64,000 nt of DNA from Stackebrandtia endophytica (GTDB lineage Bacteria; Actinomycetota; Actinomycetes; Mycobacteriales; Micromonosporaceae): assembly GCF_006716355.1 (NCBI RefSeq), contig NZ_VFOW01000001.1, forward strand, positions 4,774,001 to 4,838,000, given 5' to 3'. How positions within the stretch are numbered: position 1 is the stretch's first letter; the number at the start of each line of letters is the position of its first letter. This document shows positions 1 through 8,225 of this stretch, in pieces. The notes under the pieces were generated by a model, which saw only the letters and a list, made by a program, of their open reading frames with translations, searched no databases and was not told where the DNA came from. The translations under genes and the position numbers were made by a program.

Positions 1-2164
1 CGACGACCGGGGTCGCCGGGCCGATCAGTGGGGCCAGTACGAACCGGGCGTCATCGGGCTCGTGCTGCCGCCCCAGGCTGGTCATCGCCGCGTGTAGGAC
101 GTCGGCGCCGGTCGGGTCGGTGCCCACGACCGCGAAGTTCCGCCCCGGGATGGATTCCATTGGCACCGCGACCGTGGAGATGTCCAGGTCGACGGCGCGC
201 CCCAGCAGCGCCGCCGCCGGGCGCTTGGTGGTGGAGAGGTCGTGGAATCGGGGATCGTCGGCCAGGTGCTGTTCGGCGTAACCGGCGAACACCGTCGGAG
301 CGGGTGAACCGGACTCGCGCTCCCGCCACAGTCGCTGCCGCAGGTCGGTGAGCAGAGCGGGATCGGCGGTGGCGTCGGGGAACTGGATCAGTCGATCGAA
401 ACCGGGAACCCCGCCGGAGTCGTTGACGACGGCCTGGCCCAGCTTGATCGCCTCGGCTGAGGTGTTCAACGGCGCGAGGACGTGCCGTGCTCCTGGCAGG
501 GCGATACGCAGCGGAAACTGTCCGAAGATCGAGTCCCGTTTGTCGTACAACGCCTCCACACCGGAGATGGTCTGACTGGCCAGGATCAGGTGTACTCCGT
601 AGGAGCGCCCCTTGCGGGCCAACTCCTCCAGATGTGCCGCCGATTCTCTGGCGAGCCGGTCGTTGCCGGCGAACAGCACGTGGAACTCGTCGATGACGGC
701 GACGATGCGGGGCATCGGATGGTGGGGTTCCTGGCGTCGCAGTTCGGCGAGTTTGGTGACTCCGGCCTGTTTCATCGCGGTGGCGCGGCGCGTCAACTCG
801 GCTCGAAGCGCGACCAGTACGGCGTTGCCGTACTCACGGTCGGACTCCACACCGACGGCGCGGACCTGTGGAATCCAGCTGGCGTCTCGGGGGGAGGGGG
901 TGAACTCGGTGAACGAGACGCCTTCCTTGAAGTCCAGCAGGTACATGGACAGTTCCCGTGGCGAGTACCGGGAGGCGAGTCCGTAGAGGACGTCGAGGAG
1001 GAAGACGGTCTTGCCGCCACCGGTGCGCCCGCCGATCAGCCAGTGCGGGGTGGCGTCGTCCAGCGACAGCGTGACCTCCCCGCGAGAATCGCGGCCCACC
1101 ACCGTGGACAGGCCGGTCACGCTGGACTCCTGCCAGTGCGCGGCGGGAATCAGGTCACCGATGACCACCTTGGTCTCGCGGTCGTGGACCCGCGCCAAAC
1201 CCTGGTATACCTGTTTGGACAGTGCCGGGGGAGGGGTCGGGTCGAGCCGTACCGGCACCGGAATCCGGGACACCCGATGGGCGGCGTCATCGGCGGCGAC
1301 CGACAGATAAGTAGCGTGTTCGATGGCCGGGGCCGGTTCGTGGCGATCGTCGCGCCACCCGGCCAGCACTAGATGAACCCTCCCGTGTGGACCCGCGTGA
1401 GCTAGGGCGGCGATACGCCCCTTCAGAGTCCGCGACGGTTGTGGCGGCAAACCCGCGATCACGACCAGCAGGAACGGCATCGACGACACGTCGAGTGAGT
1501 CGTTGCGAGCCTGCTGCACCGACTGCACATGGGCCTCCGCCGTGGCCAGGACCTGCTCCAGTCCCGGACCGTCGGTGGCGGTGGGGCCGGTCAGCCCGCC
1601 GGCGATCAACGGTGCGGCGGTGGTGAACGTCTGCCCGAGCGCGACGCAGTCGGCCAGTGCCACCGTGACCTTGGGAGCGGCGGCGACGGTGCGCAGCAGT
1701 ATCGACTGCAACAGTCCCGACACCCGTGAATCGGAGGCGTCGGCGTCGATGACCAGGTGGCCGGCGCCCAACATCGGCACCACCACCGGAAACGACGCGT
1801 CGGGTGTGACCAGGCCGGTTCCGACCCGAACATAAATGGTTCCCACGCCGGGGTGGGAACGCAACGCGACCTCGGAGTCCAGTGTGACCAGGTCTGCCGA
1901 CAGGACGCCCGGCGCCAGTGTCGCGGCCCGGTCGCCGAGCTGTCGGGCGAGGTCGGCCTGCGCGTCGGCGGTGGCGTCCTCGGGCGGGATCTCGGTTTCC
2001 TTCGCCGCCAGCAGTTCCTCGGCCCGATGAAGGTGGGACCGTGCCTCCCGAAACGCCGCACTCGCGCGGTCGAGTTCAGTTCGCCAGCTCAACGTCGTAC
2101 CGCCTTGGTCAACCCGCGTCACAGTGTCGACTGTCACGGTAGCCGAGACGACGGCGCCCGACAT
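1..2164 (-). CDS. FtsK/SpoIIIE-type DNA translocase/ATPase, C-terminus cut by window edge
   Basis: The reading frame stays open from an ATG at 2164 down to base 1 (about 721 residues), so the C-terminus lies outside the window. The first 100 or so residues are charged and helical. A Walker A (GGRTGGGKT, about residues 376-384) is followed by LLDFKEG and a Walker B with VIDEFH near residue 490, the pattern of FtsK/SpoIIIE ATPases. There is no obvious N-terminal membrane bundle, unlike the cell-division FtsK at 10346, so it is more likely a DNA-pumping or secretion/conjugation-type ATPase than the septal translocase. The ATG lies in the loop side of a perfect 12-bp hairpin (2151-2178) and has no Shine-Dalgarno; GTG at 2137 or 2122 are alternative starts. 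Family call is firm; precise role is not known. Confidence 0.85.
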   Translation of the reverse strand, partial: MSGAVVSATVTVDTVTRVDQGGTTLSWRTELDRASAAFREARSHLHRAEELLAAKETEIPPEDATADAQADLARQLGDRAATLAPGVLSADLVTLDSEVALRSHPGVGTIYVRVGTGLVTPDASFPVVVPMLGAGHLVIDADASDSRVSGLLQSILLRTVAAAPKVTVALADCVALGQTFTTAAPLIAGGLTGPTATDGPGLEQVLATAEAHVQSVQQARNDSLDVSSMPFLLVVIAGLPPQPSRTLKGRIAALAHAGPHGRVHLVLAGWRDDRHEPAPAIEHATYLSVAADDAAHRVSRIPVPVRLDPTPPPALSKQVYQGLARVHDRETKVVIGDLIPAAHWQESSVTGLSTVVGRDSRGEVTLSLDDATPHWLIGGRTGGGKTVFLLDVLYGLASRYSPRELSMYLLDFKEGVSFTEFTPSPRDASWIPQVRAVGVESDREYGNAVLVALRAELTRRATAMKQAGVTKLAELRRQEPHHPMPRIVAVIDEFHVLFAGNDRLARESAAHLEELARKGRSYGVHLILASQTISGVEALYDKRDSIFGQFPLRIALPGARHVLAPLNTSAEAIKLGQAVVNDSGGVPGFDRLIQFPDATADPALLTDLRQRLWRERESGSPAPTVFAGYAEQHLADDPRFHDLSTTKRPAAALLGRAVDLDISTVAVPMESIPGRNFAVVGTDPTGADVLHAAMTSLGRQHEPDDARFVLAPLIGPATPVV

Positions 2165-2178
2165 CAGTCGGGCGCCGT
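2151..2178 (-). terminator. Perfect 12-bp hairpin between the DUF4097 gene and the FtsK-like gene
   Basis: Arms ACGGCGCCCGAC (2151-2162) and GTCGGGCGCCGT (2167-2178) pair perfectly around the 4-nt loop ATCA, 41 nt after the DUF4097 stop codon. There is no U tract. It probably ends the upstream operon, but it overlaps the first codon of the FtsK-like gene and could instead act on its translation. Confidence 0.5.
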
Positions 2179-2218
2179 TGGATCCGTGTCCTGTCAAGCC
2201 GTCTGCGACCGTGTCGCC

Positions 2219-3022
2219 TCAGGCGGCTCCTGACCGGAAGAGGTCTATGTTGCCGGAGACGGTGCCGACGCGAAGCTCCACATTGGCGACGGTCTCGGTT
2301 GGCAGGTCACCCACCGGCAGGTCGCTGGAGGTGCTGCCGCTGACGGTGTTGAGGTCCATCCACACCCCGGTCCCCGGCGCGATGCCGATGGACACCGAAC
2401 CCGACACCGACTTCAGCTGGCAGTTGCCGGTCTTCAAGGTGTTGATCGTGATGTCGCCGGAGACGCTGCCGCCGCTGACCGAACCGCCCGCGTATCCGAT
2501 GCGGACGTCACCCGAGACCGACTTCAGGTTGGTGTTGTTGCCGACCCAGTCGAGCTGAAGGTCGCCGGAAACCGTGTTGCCCTTGGCGTTGCCGCTGCAT
2601 TCGGTGACCCGGATGTCGCCGGAGGCGGTGTTGACCGAGGCGTCGGCGGCCTTCTCCACGGTGATCTCGCCGGAGGCCGTCGTCGCCTGGACGACGTCGT
2701 ACTCGCCACTGAGGTTGATGGGAGCCGAGGCCGACTTGACGTTGGCGCTGCTGTTTCGGGGAACCCGGATCGCCACGTCGATGGCGCTGCTGCGACCGAA
2801 GTTGATGACCATGCCGGCCATGCCCTCGGGTGCCTGAACGGTCAGTTTGTTGTTGGAGAAGTCGACCCTGGTCGCCTCCGCGGCCTCGCGGGATCGCTTG
2901 TCGTTGCGGTGGGGCGTGACTTCGACGGTGGCGGAGTCACGGTCCTCGGCGATGATCTCGCAACGACCGGCGGCAAGCAGGACGTTGACCGAGATCGGTC
3001 CGTCGCACGGGAATTCGGACAT
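2219..3022 (-). CDS. DUF4097 family beta-strand-repeat protein
   Basis: A 267-residue protein with a repeated short beta-strand pattern built on S-G-D-[IVL] and V-S-G motifs from about residue 95 to 235 (for example ASGDIRV, VSGDLQL, VSGDVRI, VSGDITI), the signature of DUF4097/adhesin-like beta-helix proteins. It has no signal peptide or membrane segment, so it is probably cytoplasmic. A GAAAGG ribosome site lies upstream of the ATG. It is 47 nt downstream of the ribbon-helix-helix gene on the same strand, suggesting a two-gene operon. In this family similar proteins often sit next to a small DNA-binding regulator; molecular function is unknown. Confidence 0.8.
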   Translation of the reverse strand: MSEFPCDGPISVNVLLAAGRCEIIAEDRDSATVEVTPHRNDKRSREAAEATRVDFSNNKLTVQAPEGMAGMVINFGRSSAIDVAIRVPRNSSANVKSASAPINLSGEYDVVQATTASGEITVEKAADASVNTASGDIRVTECSGNAKGNTVSGDLQLDWVGNNTNLKSVSGDVRIGYAGGSVSGGSVSGDITINTLKTGNCQLKSVSGSVSIGIAPGTGVWMDLNTVSGSTSSDLPVGDLPTETVANVELRVGTVSGNIDLFRSGAA

Positions 3023-3069
3023 GAGAAGTTGGCCCTTTCGGAATATGACGAGAGAAGAGAGGTGACGGA

Positions 3070-3579
3070 TCAGGCTTGCGCGTATCCGGTCACTCGTTTT
3101 CCGTAGCGGGCACGGCCTGCGGTGGTGCCCCCGTGCCCCGACCCGGTCGGTTGACCGTGAACCGAGGCGTTGATGGCCCGAACCAGCCAGGCGTTGACTG
3201 AGATCGACTCGGCTGAGGCGGCCGACTCGACGGCCTCCTTCAGCGGTTCGGGAAGACGTAGCGTGATTCGTGCGATGTCACCGGAGTCGCCGACCGGTGC
3301 CGGAGGCGGTTCCGGTGGCGCGATCGGCGCCTCGCTGACCACGAGGTCGGCCTGTCGGGCACGCATCCGGACCTCGACGGTCGCCGGATTGCCGGCGCGG
3401 TTGAGCGCGCCGGTGATTTCGGCGGCGGCGTCGGAGAGCGCCTCCAACAGCGCCAGCCGCAGCGAGGATTCCAGCGACGTGCTGAGAAGTTCGGCGGTGC
3501 GAACGGCGTCATCGCCGGCGGGCGCGGCAGCGGCCACGAGATCCCGGCGAAGCGATTCAAGGTAGGGACTCAGATCCAT
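3070..3579 (-). CDS. Ribbon-helix-helix (HicB/Arc-like) DNA-binding protein
   Basis: A 169-residue protein. The segment around residues 102-140 (ITLRLPEPLKEAVESAAS, then SVNAWLVRAI) is a ribbon-helix-helix fold: a beta strand followed by two helices, as in HicB-type antitoxins and Arc repressors. The N-terminal 60 residues are helical and probably a dimer or partner-binding region. A CATACT -10-like hexamer ends about 6 nt before the ATG, so the transcript may be leaderless. It heads an operon with the DUF4097 gene and may autoregulate it. No toxin gene is adjacent, so a toxin-antitoxin role is not supported. Confidence 0.75.
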   Translation of the reverse strand: MDLSPYLESLRRDLVAAAAPAGDDAVRTAELLSTSLESSLRLALLEALSDAAAEITGALNRAGNPATVEVRMRARQADLVVSEAPIAPPEPPPAPVGDSGDIARITLRLPEPLKEAVESAASAESISVNAWLVRAINASVHGQPTGSGHGGTTAGRARYGKRVTGYAQA

Positions 3580-3724
3580 GACGCCAGTATGGCACTAAAT
3601 TTGACGTCATGCAAGCTGTCGAGAGTGTCGTCGGCGACGTCGAAGCGGCGGAAGCGATGTGGCCCACGTCCTGAGAGTAGGCTCAGGTCGATCGAATCGC
3701 AGGAAAGAGTGGAGGGGCATTCGC

Positions 3725-4477
3725 ATGGCGGAAACCGTGTCGCCGCAGGTCACGATTATCGGCTGGACTCATTTCGAGGCACCACTGGACGTGCCTTGGG
3801 AGACCGATGCCGACGGCGGGCAGGCGCTCGCCGAGTTTGCGGGACGCGCCTGTTATCAGTCGTGGAAGAAGCCCAACCCGAAGACCGCCACCAACGCCGG
3901 CTACCTCGACCACATTCTTCAGGTGGGGCACCTGTCGGTTCTGGAGCACGGCAGCGTCTCGTTCTACTTCACCGGTATCTCCCGGTCGCTCACCCACGAA
4001 CTGATCCGCCACCGCCACTTCTCCTACAGTCAGCTGTCACAGCGTTATGTGCCCGAACGTGACGCCCAGATGGTCGAGCCCGACGTCATCGCCGGTGACC
4101 CGGAGCTGCACAAACGCTTCCTGGCCGCCGCTGACGCCGCCCAGTCCGCCTACACCGAGCTGCTCGAGGGCCTGGAGAAGAAGTTCGCCGACGAGCCCAA
4201 CGCGACGCTGCGGCGCAAGCAGGCTCGGCAGGCCGCGCGGTCCGTGCTGCCCAACGCCACCGAGACCCGCATCGTCGTCACCGGCAACTACCGCGCCTGG
4301 CGCCACTTCATCGCGATGCGCGCCTCCGAGCACGCCGACGTGGAGATCCGTCAGCTGGCCATCACCGTGCTGCGCGAGTTGCAGGCCAAGGTGCCCAACG
4401 TCTTCGCGGACTTCACCATCTCCGCGCTGGCCGACGGTACCGAGGTGGCGTCCAGTCCATACGTCCACGAAGGCTGA
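3725..4477 (+). CDS. thyX: Flavin-dependent thymidylate synthase ThyX
   Basis: A 250-residue ThyX, which methylates dUMP to dTMP using FAD, NADPH and methylene-tetrahydrofolate. The family motif RHRxxSxxxxSxR is intact as [13 protein letters not shown] near residue 93. The ATG at 3725 is preceded by a GTGGAGG-type ribosome site and gives the usual N-terminus; an upstream in-frame start would add 22 unconserved residues. It opens the conserved thyX-dapA-rnj block seen in mycobacteria. A TAGGCT hexamer at about 3676 could be its -10 box. Confidence 0.95.
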   Translation: MAETVSPQVTIIGWTHFEAPLDVPWETDADGGQALAEFAGRACYQSWKKPNPKTATNAGYLDHILQVGHLSVLEHGSVSFYFTGISRSLTHELIRHRHFSYSQLSQRYVPERDAQMVEPDVIAGDPELHKRFLAAADAAQSAYTELLEGLEKKFADEPNATLRRKQARQAARSVLPNATETRIVVTGNYRAWRHFIAMRASEHADVEIRQLAITVLRELQAKVPNVFADFTISALADGTEVASSPYVHEG

Positions 4478-4550
4478 CGGCTCGTTCAACCAGTAGCCGG
4501 GCGAGTACACCGACTGCCCGGTGAACGTCGTCGTGCGCAGTCCAAAACGG

Positions 4551-4556
4551 TAAGTT
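4551..4556 (+). promoter_or_regulatory. Putative -10 box (TAAGTT) for leaderless dapA
   Basis: TAAGTT ends 7 nt before the ATG at 4564, the geometry of a leaderless actinobacterial promoter. It supports 4564 rather than TTG 4555 as the dapA start. I see no clear -35. Confidence 0.4.
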
Positions 4557-4563
4557 GATTCAT

Positions 4564-5454
4564 ATGATTCGTGATGCCGCGCGCCCGTTCGGGCGCCTCT
4601 GCACCGCCATGGTCACGCCATTCGCCGGTGACGGGTCACTCGATGTCGCCGGCGCCCAGACGCTGGCGCGCTACCTGGTCGACGAACAGCGATGCACCGG
4701 TCTGGTCCTCAACGGGACCACCGGTGAATCACCGACGACCAGTGACGCGGAGAAGGTCGAGCTGGTGGCCGCGGTCGTCGAGGCGGTGGGGGATCGCGCC
4801 AGTGTCATCGCCGGGGTGGGGACCAACGACACGGCGCACAGTGTCAAGCAGGCGATGGCGGCGGTCGAGGTCGGCGCCGACGCACTGCTGGTGGTGACTC
4901 CTTATTACAGTCGTCCGCCACAGGAACACCTGCGACGGCATTTCGTCACCGTCGCCGATGCCACCGACCGACCGGTGGTGCTATATGACATTCCGGCACG
5001 CAGTGGAGTGCCCATCGAGACCGACACCCTCATCGCGTTGGCGGAGCATCCCAACATCATCGCGGTGAAGGACTCGAAACTCGATCTGGTCGCCTCGACC
5101 GAGGTCATGGCCTCGACCGACCTGGCGTACTACTGCGGTGTCGACGAATTGAACCTGGCCTGTTACGCAATCGGTGAGGTGGGTGCCGTCAGCGTGACGG
5201 CCCACCTGGTCGGCGCTCGAATCCACGAGATGTTCGAGGCAGTCGACGCCGGTGACCTGGAACGGGCGCGTCGCATCGACCGATCACTGTTGGCGGTGAC
5301 CCGGTCGGTGATGACGCGCACCCAGGGACTGGTGGCGATCAAGGCGGTCCTGTCCGGACGCGGCATGCCCGCGGGAACACCCCGGCCGCCGCTGTACGCC
5401 GCCGATGAGCAGTTGCGGGCCGTGATCGAAGCTGATGTGAAGGAAGCGGGTTGA
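4564..5454 (+). CDS. dapA: 4-hydroxy-tetrahydrodipicolinate synthase DapA
   Basis: A 296-residue DapA, condensing pyruvate with aspartate semialdehyde in lysine/diaminopimelate synthesis. It carries the family landmarks GTTGES (substrate-binding loop near residue 54), the catalytic Tyr in TPYYSRPP near residue 118, and the Schiff-base Lys in the IAVKDSK segment near residue 172. Length is normal. The start at 4564 is chosen because a TAAGTT -10 box lies 7 nt upstream and the product begins MIRDAARPFGRL, close to actinobacterial DapA. Its stop lies 3 nt before the RNase J start, so the two are co-transcribed. Confidence 0.95.
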   Translation: MIRDAARPFGRLCTAMVTPFAGDGSLDVAGAQTLARYLVDEQRCTGLVLNGTTGESPTTSDAEKVELVAAVVEAVGDRASVIAGVGTNDTAHSVKQAMAAVEVGADALLVVTPYYSRPPQEHLRRHFVTVADATDRPVVLYDIPARSGVPIETDTLIALAEHPNIIAVKDSKLDLVASTEVMASTDLAYYCGVDELNLACYAIGEVGAVSVTAHLVGARIHEMFEAVDAGDLERARRIDRSLLAVTRSVMTRTQGLVAIKAVLSGRGMPAGTPRPPLYAADEQLRAVIEADVKEAG

Positions 5455-5457
5455 CAT

Positions 5458-7158
5458 ATGTTCAAAGCACGTACTGAGCTGGGGCCGCCACCGCCGCTGC
5501 CCGCCGGGGCCCTGAGAACGGTTCCCCTGGGCGGGTTGGGCGCGATCGGGCGGAACATGACCAGCTTCGAGTTCGACGGTCGGATCCTGATCGTCGACTG
5601 TGGAGTTCTGTTCCCGGATATGGATCAGCCGGGAGTCGACCTGATCCTTCCCGACTTCACGTCGCTGTTGGATCGACTCGACGACATCGAGGCCATCGTG
5701 CTCACGCACGGCCACGAGGACCACATCGGCGCGGTGCCCTACCTGTTGGCCCACAAACCCGACATCCCGCTGGTGGGTTCTCAGTTCACCTTGGCACTCA
5801 TCGAGGCGAAACTGCGGGAACGCAAGATCAAGCCCTTCACCATGGCCGTCACCGAGGGCCAGGTCGAACAACTGGGGCCGTTCGCATGCGAGTTCTTCGC
5901 GGTGAACCACTCCATTCCCGACGCGATGGCGGTGGCGATCCGCACCGACGCCGGTACCGTCCTGCACACCGGCGACTTCAAGATGGACCAGTTGCCGTTG
6001 GACGGTCGAGTGACCGACCTGGCGGGCTTCGCACGGTTGGGCGTGGAGGGCGTGGACCTCTTCCTGTCCGACTCGACCAACGCCGAGATCCCCGGGTTCG
6101 TCACCTCCGAACAGGAGATCCGTCCCGTCCTCGACGACATCTTCCGCAAGGCGGAGGGACGCATCATCGTCGCGTCGTTCGCCTCCCACGTCCACCGGGT
6201 CCAGCAGGTGCTCGACTCCGCGCAGGAGCACGGCCGCAAGGTCGCCTTCATTGGACGGTCGATGGTGCGCAACATGGGAATCGCGCGGGAGTTGGGCCTG
6301 CTGCACATCCCCGGCGGTGCGTTGGTGTCGATGGACGAGGCCTCCCGACTGCGCGACGACGAGATCGTCTACATGTCGACCGGTTCACAGGGCGAACCGA
6401 TGAGCGCGTTGGGACGCATGGCCTCCGGTGATCACCGGCACATCACCGTCGAGGCGGGCGACACCGTCGTCTTGGCGTCCTCACTGGTACCCGGCAACGA
6501 GACCGCGGTGTACGGCGTCATCAACCGCCTGTCCCGCTCCGGCGCGACCGTCATCCACAAGGACGTCGCCAAGGTGCACGTCTCCGGGCACGCACCCGCC
6601 GGCGAACTGCTGTACACATTGAATGTTGTCAAACCGTCCAACTTCATGCCGGTGCACGGCGAGTGGCGTCACCTGCGGGCGCACGCGCGGCTCGCGGTGG
6701 ACTCCGGGGTTCCCAAGGACCAGGTCGTCCTGGTGGAGAACGGCGACGTCGTCGACCTGATCGACGGAGTCGCCCGCGTGGTCGGCCACATCGAGAACGA
6801 CTACATCTATGTCGACGGCCTGGCCGTGGGCGACGTCGGCGAACCCGTCCTGACCGAACGGCGCATCCTCGGCGACGGCGGCTTCGTCTCGGCGACCGTG
6901 GTCGTCGACTCCGTCACCGGCAAGGTCGTGGGCGGCCCCACGGTGTCGGCCAAGGGGTTCAGCGAGGACCAGAGCGCGTTTAACGGCGTGCTGCCGCTGA
7001 TCACCGAGGCCCTGGACAAGGCCGCCGCCGAGGGCGTCTCCGATCCGCACCAGCTTCAGCAGTTGGTGCGACGCACGGTCGGCAAATGGGTCAACGACAC
7101 CTACCGTCGCCGCCCGATGATCGTTCCCCACGTTCTCGAGGTGTTAAACGCCCGCTGA
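5458..7158 (+). CDS. rnj: Ribonuclease J
   Basis: A 566-residue metallo-beta-lactamase/beta-CASP ribonuclease with both 5' exonuclease and endonuclease activity in mRNA and rRNA processing. The zinc-binding HGHEDH motif is near residue 83; VHRVQQVLD and GHAPAGEL mark the beta-CASP region, and the C-terminal domain follows. It directly follows dapA as in mycobacteria (Rv2752c). An AAGGAAG ribosome site lies inside the end of dapA. A strong hairpin at 7168-7210 ends the thyX-dapA-rnj transcript. Confidence 0.95.
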   Translation: MFKARTELGPPPPLPAGALRTVPLGGLGAIGRNMTSFEFDGRILIVDCGVLFPDMDQPGVDLILPDFTSLLDRLDDIEAIVLTHGHEDHIGAVPYLLAHKPDIPLVGSQFTLALIEAKLRERKIKPFTMAVTEGQVEQLGPFACEFFAVNHSIPDAMAVAIRTDAGTVLHTGDFKMDQLPLDGRVTDLAGFARLGVEGVDLFLSDSTNAEIPGFVTSEQEIRPVLDDIFRKAEGRIIVASFASHVHRVQQVLDSAQEHGRKVAFIGRSMVRNMGIARELGLLHIPGGALVSMDEASRLRDDEIVYMSTGSQGEPMSALGRMASGDHRHITVEAGDTVVLASSLVPGNETAVYGVINRLSRSGATVIHKDVAKVHVSGHAPAGELLYTLNVVKPSNFMPVHGEWRHLRAHARLAVDSGVPKDQVVLVENGDVVDLIDGVARVVGHIENDYIYVDGLAVGDVGEPVLTERRILGDGGFVSATVVVDSVTGKVVGGPTVSAKGFSEDQSAFNGVLPLITEALDKAAAEGVSDPHQLQQLVRRTVGKWVNDTYRRRPMIVPHVLEVLNAR

Positions 7159-7167
7159 GTTTCCACC

Positions 7168-7210
7168 GGTCCACCGGGTCGAACCACACCGTGGTTCGGT
7201 CCGGTGGACC
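7168..7210. terminator. Bidirectional terminator, 20-bp stem
   Basis: A 20-bp stem (two G-U pairs) with a 3-nt loop ACC lies between the convergent RNase J and SDR genes. The outer arms are GGTCCACCGG and CCGGTGGACC, the inner arms GAACCAC and GTGGTTC. There is no long U tract, as is usual for actinobacterial terminators. Confidence 0.85.
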
Positions 7211-7219
7211 GTCGTCTTG

Positions 7220-7918
7220 TCAGCGCCGCATCGTGGTGGCGTGCGGAACGACGTTGCTGGGGGCGATCCGCAGGTCGTGCACCGTCGCCTCGGCCGGGAC
7301 GTTGAGGACGTAGCGGATGCTCTCGGCCGCCGTACCGGCGCTCATCACCTTCTCGGGGTCGTAGGGCGCCCCCATCGACTTCTTCAACTGCCGCTGCATG
7401 TCGGTGGCGACCTGTCCGGGGTAGACGGTGGAGACCCGGACCTCGTTGGGTTTCTCCTCGGCGCGCAGCGCGTCGGCCAGTGCCTTGAGCGCGTGTTTGC
7501 TCGCCGCGTAGGCCGACCACAGTGCCCCAGCCGACAACCCGGCCCCGGAGTTGACGAACACGACGTGTCCCCGTGCGGCACGCACCGCCGGCAACAGCAA
7601 TCGGGTCAGCTCGGCGGGTGCGGTCACGTTGACCGTCATGTGGCGCTGCCACACGTCCAAGCCCAACTCCGCGACCGGCCCCACTTCGGCGATACCAGCA
7701 TTGTGGACCAGCGCGTCCAGGTGATCGATGGAGGACACCGCCTCCGCCAGCGTCTCCGGCCGAGACAGGTCGGCGACCACGGTGCGGCATCCCAGTTCGG
7801 CCAGCGCGGCGGCGTCGCGGCCCAAGGCGATCACGGTGTCGCCGTCGGCGATCAGCCGATGCGTCAGCTCACGTCCGATACCCCGATTGGCACCGGTAAC
7901 CAGAATCGTTCTCGTCAT
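7220..7918 (-). CDS. Short-chain dehydrogenase/reductase
   Basis: A 232-residue classical SDR. The NAD(P)-binding TGANRGIG lies at residues 8-15, the HNAG motif near residue 78, and the catalytic Ser/Tyr/Lys set in SGAG and YAASK (about residues 127-145). The substrate is unknown. It is convergent with RNase J; an oxidoreductase at the same place in M. tuberculosis (Rv2750) belongs to this superfamily, so the position is conserved. Confidence 0.9.
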   Translation of the reverse strand: MTRTILVTGANRGIGRELTHRLIADGDTVIALGRDAAALAELGCRTVVADLSRPETLAEAVSSIDHLDALVHNAGIAEVGPVAELGLDVWQRHMTVNVTAPAELTRLLLPAVRAARGHVVFVNSGAGLSAGALWSAYAASKHALKALADALRAEEKPNEVRVSTVYPGQVATDMQRQLKKSMGAPYDPEKVMSAGTAAESIRYVLNVPAEATVHDLRIAPSNVVPHATTMRR

Positions 7919-8097
7919 GGGGAGAGGTTAACCGCCACGACTGGACCACCTCCGCCGGAAGCACGGGTGCGACGTCGACCGATCGACCCGTTCGCCGGAC
8001 TCTCAACCGTCCTCATTGTTATGTTTCGTGGGGCACACGTCGAATCACGTGGTCCGGCCGATCAGCGTATCCATCGCCGCACACGCGAGGCTCGATC
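7919..8097. other. Intergenic region between divergent SDR and 5'-nucleotidase genes
   Basis: First part of a 307-base gene-free stretch. Apart from the phased repeats at 8098-8126 (listed separately) I see no gene, RNA or strong hairpin in it. Confidence 0.5.
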
Positions 8098-8126
8098 GTT
8101 ACCCTGCGGTAACCCGTAAGTTGTCC
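8098..8126 (+). promoter_or_regulatory. Three 11-nt-phased direct repeats, PHO-box-like
   Basis: GTTACCC (8098), GTAACCC (8109) and GTTGTCC (8120) recur exactly every 11 nt. PhoP boxes of Streptomyces are 11-nt direct repeats starting with a GTTCACC-like core. The same stretch contains the inverted repeat GTTACC-N4-GGTAAC. It lies about 100 nt upstream of a secreted 5'-nucleotidase, a plausible phosphate-starvation target. Confidence 0.4.
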
Positions 8127-8225
8127 ATTTCTGCTTTCCTACCGAGGCAGAACATGCTTCAGAGCCGCACAGCGCATCGACAGTCACCTCGCGGCTCGCG
8201 AAAACCCCTATAGGGAGATCCTCAT

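Noticed and set aside
482-1372. 296-codon plus-strand frame
   Set aside because: Antisense to the FtsK-like gene, whose frame carries Walker A and B motifs.
3070-3579. Toxin-antitoxin pair
   Set aside because: The ribbon-helix-helix protein is HicB/Arc-like, but no HicA- or other toxin-like gene lies next to it.
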